Shown here piece by piece: positions 32,409 through 41,359 of a stretch of 64,000 nt of DNA. Origin of the DNA: Clostridium novyi NT (GTDB lineage Bacteria > Bacillota > Clostridia > Clostridiales > Clostridiaceae); the NCBI RefSeq assembly GCF_000014125.1, contig NC_008593.1, positions 1,798,001 to 1,862,000 on the forward strand. Direction: 5' to 3'. The position numbers were made by a program, and so were the translations under genes. The notes under the pieces are model-generated. The model was given only the letters and a program-made list of their open reading frames with translations. It was not told the origin of the DNA and ran no database searches. Numbering within the stretch: the stretch's first letter is position 1; each line of letters begins with the position of its first letter.

Positions 32409-32808
32409 AAAATCCCCCCATTTTTTGATAAATATTATATAATTTTTAATATAATCTTCATGTTATTTGTTTGAATATTACTTTAAATTTTAAGGATATT
32501 CTAAAAAATAAGGAGAGGTATTTAATATAATCCTCTCCTGACAATTATTTAATTATCTTATTTTACTTTTTAGCATTAATGCTTGTTCTAATTATTGGGA
32601 TGAGAACTGTTTAAATATAATATATCATATATTTATGTATTATTCTATATATTTATACATATTTTTCTATATTATTTTCCTATTAGTGGTTTTTTTACTT
32701 GTTTTTTAATAATTTTAATAATAATATTTGACATAATATATTTAATTAATTCATTTCAAACCTTCGCAACGTTAAAATTTTAACAAAGTTTGCTAAAAAA
32801 AATATTTT
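32409..32808. other. 400-bp intergenic region with a strong hairpin
   Basis: No ORF of interest is present. A hairpin GGAGAGG/CCTCTCC (32511-32549), followed on the minus strand by TTATTTTTTAG, probably ends transcription from the LspA-like gene. A second small fold (GTTCT/AGAAC, near 32582-32611, and the palindrome GCATTAATGC) lies between. No known riboswitch consensus was recognised. Confidence 0.5.
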
Positions 32809-33258
32809 CTATATTAAATTCACTATCAATAATATTAATCCTGTTAATATAAATACTCTTGATAAATTAAACGCTATATCTTTTGTTCCCTTAATACATA
32901 TAAAATCTATAACATAACCATATCCTAATCTATCAATCAAATTTCCAAATACTCCACCTATTATAAAGGAAAGTGCAAGTTTTAGACCTATATCTCCTTG
33001 GTATTGCATCAATCTAATAAAATAAATAACCACACATAGAAGAATTATTAAGGTTATCTTAACAATAAGACTAACTCCACTTTGAAATCCATCTAACTGT
33101 TTTAATTTTTCCTCTTCAATTATCAACTTCAACTTATTTTGTACTAATTCTACTGATTTATTATCTTTTTTGTTTTCTAGTATAGCAATAGTCTTTCTTT
33201 TAGTCCATCTATCAACCAAAATTATTCCAACAATTAAACCCCAAAATAAAAATGACAT
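32809..33258 (-). CDS. signal peptidase II-like (LspA) family membrane protein, probably inactive
   Basis: The 149-aa protein has four hydrophobic segments arranged as in LspA: the N-terminal ILVDRWTK and the block FIIGGVFGNLIDRLGYGYVIDFI (about residues 98-120), which holds the first catalytic Asp (NLIDR). In true LspA the second catalytic Asp lies in FNxAD; here the position reads FNLSR (about 131-135). The middle region is also longer and charged. It is therefore probably a non-proteolytic paralogue. A role in lipoprotein handling is only a guess. Confidence 0.72.
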   Translation of the reverse strand: MSFLFWGLIVGIILVDRWTKRKTIAILENKKDNKSVELVQNKLKLIIEEEKLKQLDGFQSGVSLIVKITLIILLCVVIYFIRLMQYQGDIGLKLALSFIIGGVFGNLIDRLGYGYVIDFICIKGTKDIAFNLSRVFILTGLILLIVNLI

Positions 33259-33381
33259 ATTGCATCCCCCTTCCCTATTAAATTTTAAATGGTATATGTA
33301 TTATAACACAGTTTGCTCATTTCTTCAACTCTATTAGTACAGTTTTAGGAATTTTTTATTTAATATTACTTTTTTTAACTT

Positions 33382-33411
33382 AAATAGGGCTAATTATAAA
33401 TAGCCCTATTT
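33382..33411 (-). terminator. hairpin overlapping the end of the second mini-kinase gene
   Basis: AAATAGGGCTA / TAGCCCTATTT with an 8-nt loop. The stop codon at 33406 lies in one arm. The U tract on the minus strand is poor. Confidence 0.5.
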
Positions 33412-33957
33412 TAAATACCCATTTAAGATCCATTCGTCATATAAATCTGGTCTCTCATTTTTTAATATTTTTAAAAATTTCTCTAAGTACATTGATTTTT
33501 TTAATCCTTTTATAAGATGACTTGGATATTTTTTATGTCTACTGTAGCATCCTTTAGGATCAATAACCATAACATTTTCTTTTTCTTGCACAAAAATATC
33601 TTTACACCGTATATCTATTTTTGTAAATTTTAATCTTTTAAACTCTTCCAGTAAGTTAATAACATTCAGTGCTAAAACTTTACTAAGTCCATGGGTTTTT
33701 ATATAATCCCTCATACATTCCCCGCCAACATAATCTCTTATCATATATAAGTATTCATACTTGTATACTTTAGGAAAGTATTTTGACCCATTTACTTTTT
33801 TTAATATAAGATACTCTGATTTACAACTTCTTACGGTTGTGCATATTTTTATAACCTTTCCGTCCTCCATTAAAAAAACTTTTCCATGATGTCCTTCCCC
33901 CAAAAACTTACATCCACTTAAATCCAGACCACAATTGTTTTCATAATCTTTATTCAT
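33406..33957 (-). CDS. mini protein-kinase-like protein (paralogue 2)
   Basis: The 183-aa protein starts MNKDYENNCGLDLSGCKFLGEG; the ATG at 33957 has an AAAGGTG ribosome binding site, and the 12 codons upstream are unlikely to be used. It has a glycine loop LGEGHHGKVF, a Lys in KVIKIC, a Glu in the C-helix region SEYLILKK, a catalytic-loop-like KIDIRCKDIFV and a DFG-like IDPKG. The catalytic-loop Asn is replaced by Asp. It is small for a kinase and lacks most of the C-lobe. It is clearly related to the protein encoded just upstream (34083-34631), so the pair arose by tandem duplication. Its substrate is unknown. Confidence 0.75.
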   Translation of the reverse strand: MNKDYENNCGLDLSGCKFLGEGHHGKVFLMEDGKVIKICTTVRSCKSEYLILKKVNGSKYFPKVYKYEYLYMIRDYVGGECMRDYIKTHGLSKVLALNVINLLEEFKRLKFTKIDIRCKDIFVQEKENVMVIDPKGCYSRHKKYPSHLIKGLKKSMYLEKFLKILKNERPDLYDEWILNGYLK

Positions 33958-33997
33958 ATTAACACCTTTAATTGTATTAATTCTTATAATCATAATA

Positions 33998-34027
33998 TGT
34001 ATAATACACCAGTTGGTGTATTATACA
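33998..34027. repeat. 30-bp palindrome between the two mini-kinase genes
   Basis: TGTATAATACACCA-GT-TGGTGTATTATACA, perfect over 14 bp per arm with a 2-bp centre. A 2-nt loop is unusual for a terminator, so an operator for a dimeric repressor in front of the second gene is equally likely. Confidence 0.6.
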
Positions 34028-34082
34028 TTATTTAATGTTATAAATACACTCGTTATTGAAATCTTTAATAAAAAAATTAAAT

Positions 34083-34631
34083 TTATGAATTTAATTTTTT
34101 TATCCACCTAGTTACAACCTCTGGTTTTATATCTAGTGCAGCTTTTATAAATTCATCTAATACATTCTCTTCTTCTAATTCTCTTAGCAAAATCCTAGGA
34201 AATTTTTCAACTTTTATATAAGCTTTTCTTGGATCTATAATCTTTAATCTATAATCTTCTTGAACATAAATATGTCTTATAGACATATCAATTCTAGTAA
34301 ATCCACTATTCTTAAATTCTTCTAATAAACCAACTAAATTATAAGATATTTCTCGAGGCATTCCATTTTCTCTTATATATTCTTTTAGTGGTATTCCATA
34401 AACATATTCTCTCATTAAAACTTTACCTTTTCTCTTTAATGTTTTAGGAAAATATTTACTTCCTTCCATTCTTTTTAGTATGTTATATTCATCTATACAA
34501 TTTCTTTTATTTTTAAACAATTTTATAACATAATTGTCATCCGTTTTATATACACTACCTTCTCTTCCTTTACCTAAAAACTCGCACTTTTTTATATCCA
34601 CTCCAAAATATTTTTTAATTATGTTTACCAC
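34083..34631 (-). CDS. mini protein-kinase-like protein (paralogue 1)
   Basis: The 182-aa protein has the layout of its downstream paralogue: glycine loop LGKGREGSVYK, Lys in YVIKLF, DEYNILKRMEGSKYFPK, catalytic-loop-like RIDMSIRHIYV and metal-binding-like IIDPRKAY. The catalytic-loop Asn is replaced by His. The shared segment (ILKxxxGSKYFPK) makes the common origin plain. It may phosphorylate a small molecule or protein, or be a pseudokinase. Confidence 0.75.
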   Translation of the reverse strand: MVNIIKKYFGVDIKKCEFLGKGREGSVYKTDDNYVIKLFKNKRNCIDEYNILKRMEGSKYFPKTLKRKGKVLMREYVYGIPLKEYIRENGMPREISYNLVGLLEEFKNSGFTRIDMSIRHIYVQEDYRLKIIDPRKAYIKVEKFPRILLRELEEENVLDEFIKAALDIKPEVVTRWIKKLNS

Positions 34632-34713
34632 CTCTATATGTTATTGCTTATATACCCTCTCATAGTAATATAGTATTTAAATTATCATTTTAGGTGACAT
34701 GAACATATAATAA

Positions 34714-34753
34714 AAAAGGAAATTATGACACTAATAGCGTTCATAATTTCCTT
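34714..34753 (-). terminator. cvfB terminator
   Basis: AAAGGAAATTATGA / TCATAATTTCCTTT followed by TTTTATTAT on the minus strand, 14 bp after the cvfB stop. Confidence 0.88.
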
Positions 34754-34766
34754 TATATTTAAGACT

Positions 34767-35603
34767 TTATTTTAACTTTATTCCTTTTTCTGTTTGAACT
34801 ATTTTTCCTTCTTTAAGAAGTCTACCTACTGCTCTTTTAAAAGCAGCCTTACTTATTTTTAATCTATCTTTTATTTCTTCAGGATTACTTTTATCGTTTA
34901 GAGACATAAATCCATCATATTTTTTTAATTTTTCTAGTATCATTTCAGAATCGCTATCCATTTGTTTATAAGCAACTTCTCTTGTTCCAAGGTCAAGCTT
35001 TCCATCATCTCTTACTCTTATTATTCTACACTCTACAGAATCTCCAACTTTTAATTCTTTATAAACTTCACTTCTTGGAATTAATCCCTTATACTTGTTA
35101 TCAACTGCAACCAATGCTCCTATTTCTTTGTTTATTGAATATATAGTTCCTTTAACCCATTCTCCCTTTTTATATGGACTATCAGAAGATAAAAATTTAG
35201 ATACATAAGTTGTTGCAGTTAATCTTCCACTTTTATCTATATAAAGTCCTACTAAATATTTTTTCCCAGGAAGAACTTTGTACTTTTGTTCCTTAAAAGG
35301 AAGTAATACGTCACGTTCAAGACCTATATCTAAAAATGCTCCTATTCTTGTTGTATCCTTAACTTCTAAAATAGCTAATTCTCCTGCCTGTACTAAAGGA
35401 GTTTTTCTTGTGGCAATTAGTCTATCTTCAGAATCTCTATATACAAATACCTCAACTTCATCTCCTTCCTCTATACTTTCTGGCAATTGATTATTTGGAA
35501 GAAGAATATTATCGTTTTGTTCTCCTGTTCCTGCATCTAAATAAGCCCCTATTTTGGCTATATTTGATACCTTTAAAGTTTGTATTTTTCCTATTTCTAT
35601 CAT
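34767..35603 (-). CDS. cvfB: S1-domain RNA-binding protein CvfB
   Basis: The 278-aa protein matches CvfB/YitL: three S1-like domains (about residues 5-62, 70-135 and 145-210, the last with KEIGALVAVDNKYKGLIPRSEVY) and a C-terminal winged helix (about 220-278, with ISKAAFKRAVGRLLKEGKIV). CvfB binds RNA and affects virulence gene expression in staphylococci. The gene is monocistronic with its own terminator. Confidence 0.92.
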   Translation of the reverse strand: MIEIGKIQTLKVSNIAKIGAYLDAGTGEQNDNILLPNNQLPESIEEGDEVEVFVYRDSEDRLIATRKTPLVQAGELAILEVKDTTRIGAFLDIGLERDVLLPFKEQKYKVLPGKKYLVGLYIDKSGRLTATTYVSKFLSSDSPYKKGEWVKGTIYSINKEIGALVAVDNKYKGLIPRSEVYKELKVGDSVECRIIRVRDDGKLDLGTREVAYKQMDSDSEMILEKLKKYDGFMSLNDKSNPEEIKDRLKISKAAFKRAVGRLLKEGKIVQTEKGIKLK

Positions 35604-35856
35604 TTATTATCCACCTTTTCTATTTATAATTATATAATATTTGAGTTTATATAATTTATTTTTTGTAGTTTTTATTTTATTATTAATATTTGGCTTAAAT
35701 TCTATTTTAATCTACATTACTGTTTATAGCAAGAATTTTGCTAAAAGTCTATGTTCTAATAATATTTTACCCTTAAATATGTGTTTAATGTTTTCACTTT
35801 TAAGCTCCTATCTTATAGGATATAATAAGTATAAACTATGTAAAGGGGGATATGAT

Positions 35857-36585
35857 ATGAAAACAACTGCAGCATTCTTTGATATTGACGGCACATTATA
35901 TAGAGAAGGTTTAATTACTGAGATTTTTAAAAAATTTATAACATCAGAATTTATAGAACCTGATCGTTGGTACAATGAAGTTAGACACTATTATGTTAAG
36001 TGGGATAAGAGAATAGGTAACTATGATGATTACCTTATAAAAATGGCCGATATTTATATAGAGGCTATAAAAGGTCTTCACAGAACTCAAGTAGAATTTA
36101 TCGCTAGAAAAGTTATTGAGTCTAAAGGGGATCGTGTTTATACCTATACACGAGATATGATAGCTTGGCATAAAGCACAAGGTCATAAACTTATAACTAT
36201 CTCAGGAAGTCCTGTAGAACTTGTTCGTGAAATGGCAATAAAGCATGGATTTGATGATTATATAGGAACAGATTATATATTGGACGAAAACCAAAAATAT
36301 ACTGGAGCTATAATTCCTATGTGGGATAGAGTAAATAAGCAAAAGGCTATAAATAATTTTGTTGAAAAATATAATATAGACTTAAGTAAAAGTTATGCAT
36401 ATGGTGATACTTTAGGAGATTTTTCCATGTTTAAATCTGTTGGCAACCCTAGAGCTATAAATCCTACTCGTGAACTTATAAACGCTGTTACAAGTGATCC
36501 TTTAGTAAGAGAAAAAGTAAAGATTATAGTTGAAAGAAAGGATGTAGTATATAAATTAAATCCAGAATCACTTAATATACTATAA
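35857..36585 (+). CDS. HAD-superfamily IB phosphatase
   Basis: The 242-aa protein begins MKTTAAFFDIDGTLYREG with the HAD motif I DIDGT. Motif II (TISGSPVEL, about residues 115-123) and motifs III/IV (YGDTLGDFSMF, about 183-193) follow. The frame is open 71 codons further upstream, but AAAGGGGGATATGAT before the ATG at 35857 fixes the start. It should be a SerB-like small-molecule phosphatase of the IB group. The substrate is unknown. The 250 bp upstream hold only AT-rich promoter sequence. Confidence 0.9.
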   Translation: MKTTAAFFDIDGTLYREGLITEIFKKFITSEFIEPDRWYNEVRHYYVKWDKRIGNYDDYLIKMADIYIEAIKGLHRTQVEFIARKVIESKGDRVYTYTRDMIAWHKAQGHKLITISGSPVELVREMAIKHGFDDYIGTDYILDENQKYTGAIIPMWDRVNKQKAINNFVEKYNIDLSKSYAYGDTLGDFSMFKSVGNPRAINPTRELINAVTSDPLVREKVKIIVERKDVVYKLNPESLNIL

Positions 36586-36599
36586 TATTTATATAAATA

Positions 36600-36637
36600 A
36601 AAAGACTGCTAATAATATACTTTATTAACAGTCTTAA
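36600..36637 (+). terminator. bidirectional terminator between the HAD and LysR genes
   Basis: AAGACTG-c-TAATA / TATTA-a-CAGTCTT lies between convergent genes, with A/T-rich flanks on both sides. Confidence 0.7.
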
Positions 36638-36644
36638 AACTTTT

Positions 36645-37544
36645 CTATACGTTTTTTAAACAAAAATCTATAAAATGTTTTAAATAGTCACTTAATATTT
36701 CATCTCTATATACAAAGTTAAACTCCCTATAAAATTTTATGCTTTTTAAAGTACGATCCTTAATAGGCATAGTTTTTATAACACCTAAACTGCACTCTCT
36801 TTTTATAGCTTCTTTAGATATTATAGTGTATCCTAAATTCGCTTCAACTAAAGCTTTTATAGCATCTATACTTCCTACTTCCATATATATATTTAAATCT
36901 TTAGGAGTGAATCCGTGTCTTTTAATTTCACTTTCAAAATGTTTTCTAGTTCCTGAACCATATTCTCTTAAAATAAGTTTTCCATTTAACACTTCTTCTA
37001 ATGTGACAAATTCCATACTTGAAAAAGGATGATCCTTTGATATAGCTAAAACAAGCTCATCTTCTTTTAACTTTATATGCTTAAATTTGCTTTTATCAAA
37101 AGGTCCTTCTATAAGTCCTAATTGAATTTCATCTTTTAAAATCTTTTCTAGTATTATATCAGTATTAAATACATTAAGAATAATATCTATACTAGGATAA
37201 CTTTCTTTAAATTTACCAAGAACCTGTGGAAGTACATATCCTCCTATAGTCAAAGTTGCTCCTACATTATATTTTCTTTCTAAAGAAAACTTATTTTTTA
37301 ATTTTTGACATAAGATTTTTTCTTGACGACTTACTTCCTTTGCATAAGCTAAAAATTCTTCTCCCTCTTCTGTAAGAAATATATTTTTGCCTTGTTTTTT
37401 TATAAATTTTATTCCATATGCCTCTTCTAAAAACTTTATATGTTGAGAAACAGCTGGTTGAGTTAAATTAAGTATTTCCGCCGTTTTTGTGTAATTTTTA
37501 ACTCTTGCTAATGTCAAAAATGTAATTAACTTATTATCTAACAT
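36645..37544 (-). CDS. LysR-family transcriptional regulator
   Basis: The 299-aa protein has the N-terminal LysR winged helix (FLTLARVKNYTKTAEILNLTQPAVSQHIKFLE, about residues 9-40) and the two-lobed effector domain (about 88-295, with LILREYGSGTRKHFE), similar to the CysL/YwfK subgroup. The next gene upstream on the same strand is ilvE, so it is not divergent from an obvious target. The effector is unknown. Confidence 0.9.
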   Translation of the reverse strand: MLDNKLITFLTLARVKNYTKTAEILNLTQPAVSQHIKFLEEAYGIKFIKKQGKNIFLTEEGEEFLAYAKEVSRQEKILCQKLKNKFSLERKYNVGATLTIGGYVLPQVLGKFKESYPSIDIILNVFNTDIILEKILKDEIQLGLIEGPFDKSKFKHIKLKEDELVLAISKDHPFSSMEFVTLEEVLNGKLILREYGSGTRKHFESEIKRHGFTPKDLNIYMEVGSIDAIKALVEANLGYTIISKEAIKRECSLGVIKTMPIKDRTLKSIKFYREFNFVYRDEILSDYLKHFIDFCLKNV

Positions 37545-37619
37545 CTTATTCTCCTAATCTAAAATTATAAATTTAAATATATATTATCAATAAATATCAC
37601 TTTTTATTATTACATAATC

Positions 37620-38531
37620 TCATATCCTGGTGCAAAATTTAGAATATTTTGGATTTTTACATTGCGAAATATCAGAGTATAACTTTCTCAATTTTTCTGT
37701 TACATTTCCCGCATTTCCATTACCTATAATTCTATCATCCACCTCAATAATTGGAGCTACCCCCATTGCTGTTCCACAAAAGAATAACTCTTCTGCTGAA
37801 TAAAGTTCTGTTCTTGTTATACTTCTTTCAACAACATCAAGGCCAAGTTCTTCTCTGGCAAGTATCATTATAGTATCTCTAGTTATTCCTTCTAATATAT
37901 TATCTGAAGGTGGCGGTGTTACTAATTGCCCTTTTCTAACCATGAAGATATTTTCAGCTGTTCCTTCTGATACATGTCCATTTCTTGTTAAGAATATAGC
38001 TTCATCATATCCTTTTCTTAGAACTTCTAGTGAAGCAAGTCCAGAATTTAAATATGCTGCTGTAGCTTTTGTTCTCGGTGGTAACATGTTGTCTTCAACT
38101 CTCATCCAAGACGTAACTGCAGCTTTAAGCTCCTTCTTATCTGTGTATCCTCCCATAGGATTACAATAAATTAAAAAACGATCATCATTGTCCATTAATG
38201 TTGTTGCTATAGATTCTCCGGCTTTATATGCTACGGGTCTTATGTAAGTTGTGGTTTTTAGATTATTTTTTCTAAGCAATTCCACAGTTATATCCATAAG
38301 TTCTTCTACAGTATAAGGTATTTTTATGTTCAAGGTTTTACAAGATTGAAGCAATCTTTCATAATGTTCCTTCATTCTAAATACATAAAGTTCATTATTT
38401 TCCTCATTTAAATAAGCTCTGATCCCTTCAAAACATCCAAGTCCATAATTAAAAGCTTTAGATCTTATACCTATACTTACTGTATCCTCCTTAACAATAT
38501 CGCCCTGATAGAATACATACGAATCCCTCAT
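37620..38531 (-). CDS. ilvE: branched-chain amino acid aminotransferase
   Basis: The 303-aa fold-type IV PLP enzyme begins YVFYQGDIVKEDTVSIGIRSKAFNYGLGCFEGIRAY. The Lys for PLP is in RPVAYKAGES (about residue 104 region), the VSEGTAENIFMV motif is at about 187-198, and EELFFCGTAMGVAPI is near the C-terminus. It transfers the amino group between Ile/Leu/Val and 2-oxoglutarate. The start follows AAGGAGGATAAGCG. A consensus promoter lies about 70 bp upstream. Confidence 0.93.
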   Translation of the reverse strand: MRDSYVFYQGDIVKEDTVSIGIRSKAFNYGLGCFEGIRAYLNEENNELYVFRMKEHYERLLQSCKTLNIKIPYTVEELMDITVELLRKNNLKTTTYIRPVAYKAGESIATTLMDNDDRFLIYCNPMGGYTDKKELKAAVTSWMRVEDNMLPPRTKATAAYLNSGLASLEVLRKGYDEAIFLTRNGHVSEGTAENIFMVRKGQLVTPPPSDNILEGITRDTIMILAREELGLDVVERSITRTELYSAEELFFCGTAMGVAPIIEVDDRIIGNGNAGNVTEKLRKLYSDISQCKNPKYSKFCTRI

Positions 38532-38598
38532 CGCTTATCCTCCTTATAACAATTGATGTCTTAAAATTCTACAAATTAAAATTTACAGAATTTTTTTA

Positions 38599-38627
38599 AT
38601 TATAGCATTACAGCTTTTTCATGTCAA
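38599..38627 (-). promoter_or_regulatory. ilvE promoter
   Basis: Consensus TTGACA (38627-38622), 17-bp spacer and TATAAT (38604-38599) on the minus strand. A hairpin AAAATTCT/AGAATTTT lies in the leader; no T-box motif was found. Confidence 0.85.
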
Positions 38628-38640
38628 TTTTATGCTAATA

Positions 38641-38676
38641 TTGAAAAAACTGTCGAATTTACTTCGACAGTTTTTT
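38641..38676 (-). terminator. metNIQ operon terminator
   Basis: AAAACTGTCGAA / TTCGACAGTTTT with a short loop and T-rich exits, 15 bp after the metQ stop. Confidence 0.88.
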
Positions 38677-38690
38677 TGTATAATGTTAAA

Positions 38691-39509
38691 TTAAAATGAT
38701 GGAATTATTGCTCCTTTATATTCCTCTTCTATAAATTTCTTTATTTCTTCAGAATTTACAGCTTCCTTTAACGCTTTTATATAATCCTTATCTTTGTTAT
38801 CCTCTTTTACAGCAATAATATTAGCATAAGGAGAATCTTTATCTTCTTGTGCAAGAGCATCCTTTAGAGGATCTAATCCACCTGGTAATGCATAGTTAGT
38901 ATTTATTACAGATGCATCTACATCAGATAATGTTCTTGGAAGTTGTGCTGCTTCTATTTCTTGTATCTTTATGTTTTTAGGATTTTCAGTAATATCAAGT
39001 TTAGTAATAAGTTCTCCTTCTTTAAACTTTAATAATCCTTGTTTTTCTAATAATCTTAAAGCTCTTGATTCATTAGTTGGATCATTGGGAACTGAAATTG
39101 TAGCACCATTTTTTATTTCTTTAACATCCTTCACTTTCTTAGAATAGATACCCATAGGCTCTAAATGTATTTTTGCTACAGATGTTAAATGAGTTCCCTT
39201 TTCCTTATTGAATTGTTCTAAATAAGGAAGATGTTGATAGAAGTTTGCATCTATTTCCCCTTCTTCAAGAGCAGTATTTGGTATTACATAGTCTGTAAAT
39301 TCTTTGATTTCTAATTTATATCCCTTTTTCTCTAAAATAGGTTTTACCTTTTCTAATATTTCTTTATGTGGCTTTGGAGATGCCCCTACAACTATTGTAG
39401 TCTTTTTGCCATTATTCTCAGCTGATTTTTTATCTCCACAACCAACTAATGAAACTGCCCCTAAAATTACTGTACTTGCAAGTAATACTGATAATATTCT
39501 TCTTTTCAT
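38691..39509 (-). CDS. metQ: methionine ABC transporter substrate-binding lipoprotein
   Basis: The 272-aa NlpA/MetQ-family protein has a lipoprotein signal and lipobox LVGC (Cys about residue 24). Characteristic blocks are VGASPKPHKEILEKVKPILEKKGY, DANFYQHLPYLEQFN, ISVPNDPTNESRALRLLE and the C-terminal DSPYANIIAVKEDN. It delivers methionine to MetNI. It is the last gene of the SAM-riboswitch-controlled metN-metI-metQ operon. Confidence 0.95.
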   Translation of the reverse strand: MKRRILSVLLASTVILGAVSLVGCGDKKSAENNGKKTTIVVGASPKPHKEILEKVKPILEKKGYKLEIKEFTDYVIPNTALEEGEIDANFYQHLPYLEQFNKEKGTHLTSVAKIHLEPMGIYSKKVKDVKEIKNGATISVPNDPTNESRALRLLEKQGLLKFKEGELITKLDITENPKNIKIQEIEAAQLPRTLSDVDASVINTNYALPGGLDPLKDALAQEDKDSPYANIIAVKEDNKDKDYIKALKEAVNSEEIKKFIEEEYKGAIIPSF

Positions 39510-39546
39510 ATTTATTTACCCCCTAAATATTGTTTATATATTAAAT

Positions 39547-40185
39547 TTATTTTGTTACTCTCTTATATATAAATGTTCCTATACTTTGTAGCGCTTGAAC
39601 TAAAACTATTAAAACTATTACTGTAACTATCAAAACATCATTTTTAAAAGCATAATATCCATAGTTCATAGCTACAGCACCAAGTCCACCTGCGCCAATT
39701 ACACCTGCCATAGCAGAGAAACCAACCATACTTATAAGTGTTAATGTCATTCCAGATACAATTGATGGTAACGCTTCTTTTAACATTACTTTAAATACTA
39801 TTTGAAATGTACTAGCTCCAAAAGACTTTGCAGCTTCAACAACTCCCTTGTCTACTTCTTTAAGTGATGACTCTATAATTCTTGTTACAAATGGCGCACA
39901 TCCTATAGTTAGTGGCACAATAGCTGCTGTTGTTCCTGTTGATTTTCCAACTATAAATCTAGTTAAAGGTATCAACACTATCATTAAAATTATAAAAGGA
40001 AAAGACCTTAATACATTTACAATAACATCTAAAACTTTGTATACAGCTTCATTAGGTTTAAGTCCATCTTTATATGTAATAATCATGATAATTGCTGGTA
40101 TAAATCCTACTACTATAGCTAAAGCCGTAGATATTAAAACCATATATAATGTTTCTAAAAGTGCTGGTAATAATATATCTGACAT
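39547..40185 (-). CDS. metI: methionine ABC transporter permease
   Basis: The 213-aa permease from the ATG at 40185 has five hydrophobic segments and the coupling motif EAAKSFGASTFQIVFKVMLKEALPSI (about residues 130-155). The ATG overlaps the metN stop by one base (TAATG) with a GGGAGGTG ribosome binding site, so the start five codons upstream is rejected. It forms the membrane channel with MetN. Confidence 0.95.
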   Translation of the reverse strand: MSDILLPALLETLYMVLISTALAIVVGFIPAIIMIITYKDGLKPNEAVYKVLDVIVNVLRSFPFIILMIVLIPLTRFIVGKSTGTTAAIVPLTIGCAPFVTRIIESSLKEVDKGVVEAAKSFGASTFQIVFKVMLKEALPSIVSGMTLTLISMVGFSAMAGVIGAGGLGAVAMNYGYYAFKNDVLIVTVIVLIVLVQALQSIGTFIYKRVTK

Positions 40186-41141
40186 TATAACACCTCCCAA
40201 TGAATGTCTTGATTTCCAAGGTAATTAAACACCTGATCTCTTTGTTCTTCTTTAATATTTATAACCAAGCTTCCTAAAACTCCTTTATTAAACTTTTCAA
40301 GTTTTCCCCAAACAATTGAAAAATCCATTTGAAGTTCTCTTGCCATGGATGTAATTATTGAGTTTTGACTTAATTCTTTTGGAAAAAATATCTTTATATT
40401 TATTCCTTCCTCCGGAAGTACTTCTTCCTCTCCTAAAAGCTTTTTCATTTGCTTTGTTGGGTTTAAGAATAGCTTATCCACATCCCCTGATTGTACTAAT
40501 TTTCCTTTTTCCATTACTGCAACCTTAGTACAAACTTCCTTTATAACTTCCATTTGGTGAGTTACTATTACAATAGTAATCCCAAGTTTTTTATTTATTT
40601 CTTTTAGAAGCTCTAATATAGACTTTGTTGTTTTAGGATCTAATGCTGATGTAGCCTCATCACAAAGGAGAATTTTAGGATTCAAAGTTAATGCTCTTGC
40701 AATGGCAACCCTTTGTTTTTGTCCACCACTTAATTCCTTTGGCATACTATTAGCTTTATCATAAAGTCCAACTAATTCTAAAAGTTCTTTTACTCTTTTA
40801 TTTATATCTTCTTTTTTATATCCCCAAGTTTCCATAGGAAGGGCTACATTCTTCCAAACATTTTTTCTGCTTAATAAGCTAAAGTTTTGAAATACCATTC
40901 CTATATTTTTTCTAAACTCCCTAAGTTCTTTTTCATTTAAGCTTTTTACTTCTTTTTCATCCACTATAACATTTCCAAAATTATATATTTCAAGACCATT
41001 TATACATCTTAGAAGTGTAGATTTTCCAGCCCCACTGTAACCCACTATTCCATATATTTCTCCCTGTTGTATATGAAGATTTATATCATCTAAAACTTTA
41101 ATATCTCCAAAATATTTCTCCAAACTTTTTATTTCTATCAT
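40185..41141 (-). CDS. metN: methionine ABC transporter ATP-binding protein
   Basis: The 318-aa ATPase has Walker A GYSGAGKST (about residues 36-44), the signature LSGGQKQRVAIARAL (about 138-152) and Walker B ILLCDEATSALDP. The C-terminal NIL domain (about 245-318) in MetN binds methionine and inhibits transport. It is the first gene after the SAM riboswitch, so it is expressed when S-adenosylmethionine is low. Confidence 0.95.
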   Translation of the reverse strand: MIEIKSLEKYFGDIKVLDDINLHIQQGEIYGIVGYSGAGKSTLLRCINGLEIYNFGNVIVDEKEVKSLNEKELREFRKNIGMVFQNFSLLSRKNVWKNVALPMETWGYKKEDINKRVKELLELVGLYDKANSMPKELSGGQKQRVAIARALTLNPKILLCDEATSALDPKTTKSILELLKEINKKLGITIVIVTHQMEVIKEVCTKVAVMEKGKLVQSGDVDKLFLNPTKQMKKLLGEEEVLPEEGINIKIFFPKELSQNSIITSMARELQMDFSIVWGKLEKFNKGVLGSLVINIKEEQRDQVFNYLGNQDIHWEVL

Positions 41142-41164
41142 TTGAACACCCCCTAATTTATTTA

Positions 41165-41322
41165 AAAAATAAAGACCTAAGGATATCCTTAGGTCATATA
41201 AATTTCCTACTTATCCTCATCTTTCAGTTTACACTGCAGGATTTAGCACCATTGTACACTAAAAATGTATACTGGTTGCCGGGTTTCATAGGGCCAGTCC
41301 CTCCACCTCTCTTGATAAGACT
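41165..41322 (-). promoter_or_regulatory. SAM-I (S-box) riboswitch with terminator, upstream of metNIQ
   Basis: On the minus strand it starts CTTATCAAGAGAGGTGGAGG, continues with GGCCCTATGAAACCCGGCAAC and GGTGCTAAATCCTGCAG, and closes with GATGAGGATAAG; these are the conserved S-box blocks. The expression platform is the stem GACCTAAGG/CCTTAGGTC (41174-41195) followed by TTTATTTTTT. SAM binding would favour the terminator. Confidence 0.97.
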
Positions 41323-41359
41323 TATTAATTTTTTTAATTTTCTCTTTAAACTGTTATTT

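Noticed and set aside
32409..32808. Cyclic di-GMP riboswitch before the chemoreceptor gene
   Set aside because: Expected for clostridial chemoreceptor genes, but the conserved blocks of c-di-GMP-I or -II aptamers are absent on the minus strand.
35641..35856. N-terminal hydrophobic extension of the HAD phosphatase
   Set aside because: The upstream codons are in frame but the strong ribosome binding site and HAD motif at 35857 show that translation starts there.
38532..38640. T-box leader for ilvE
   Set aside because: The leader is only about 60 nt and has no T-box sequence or specifier stem.
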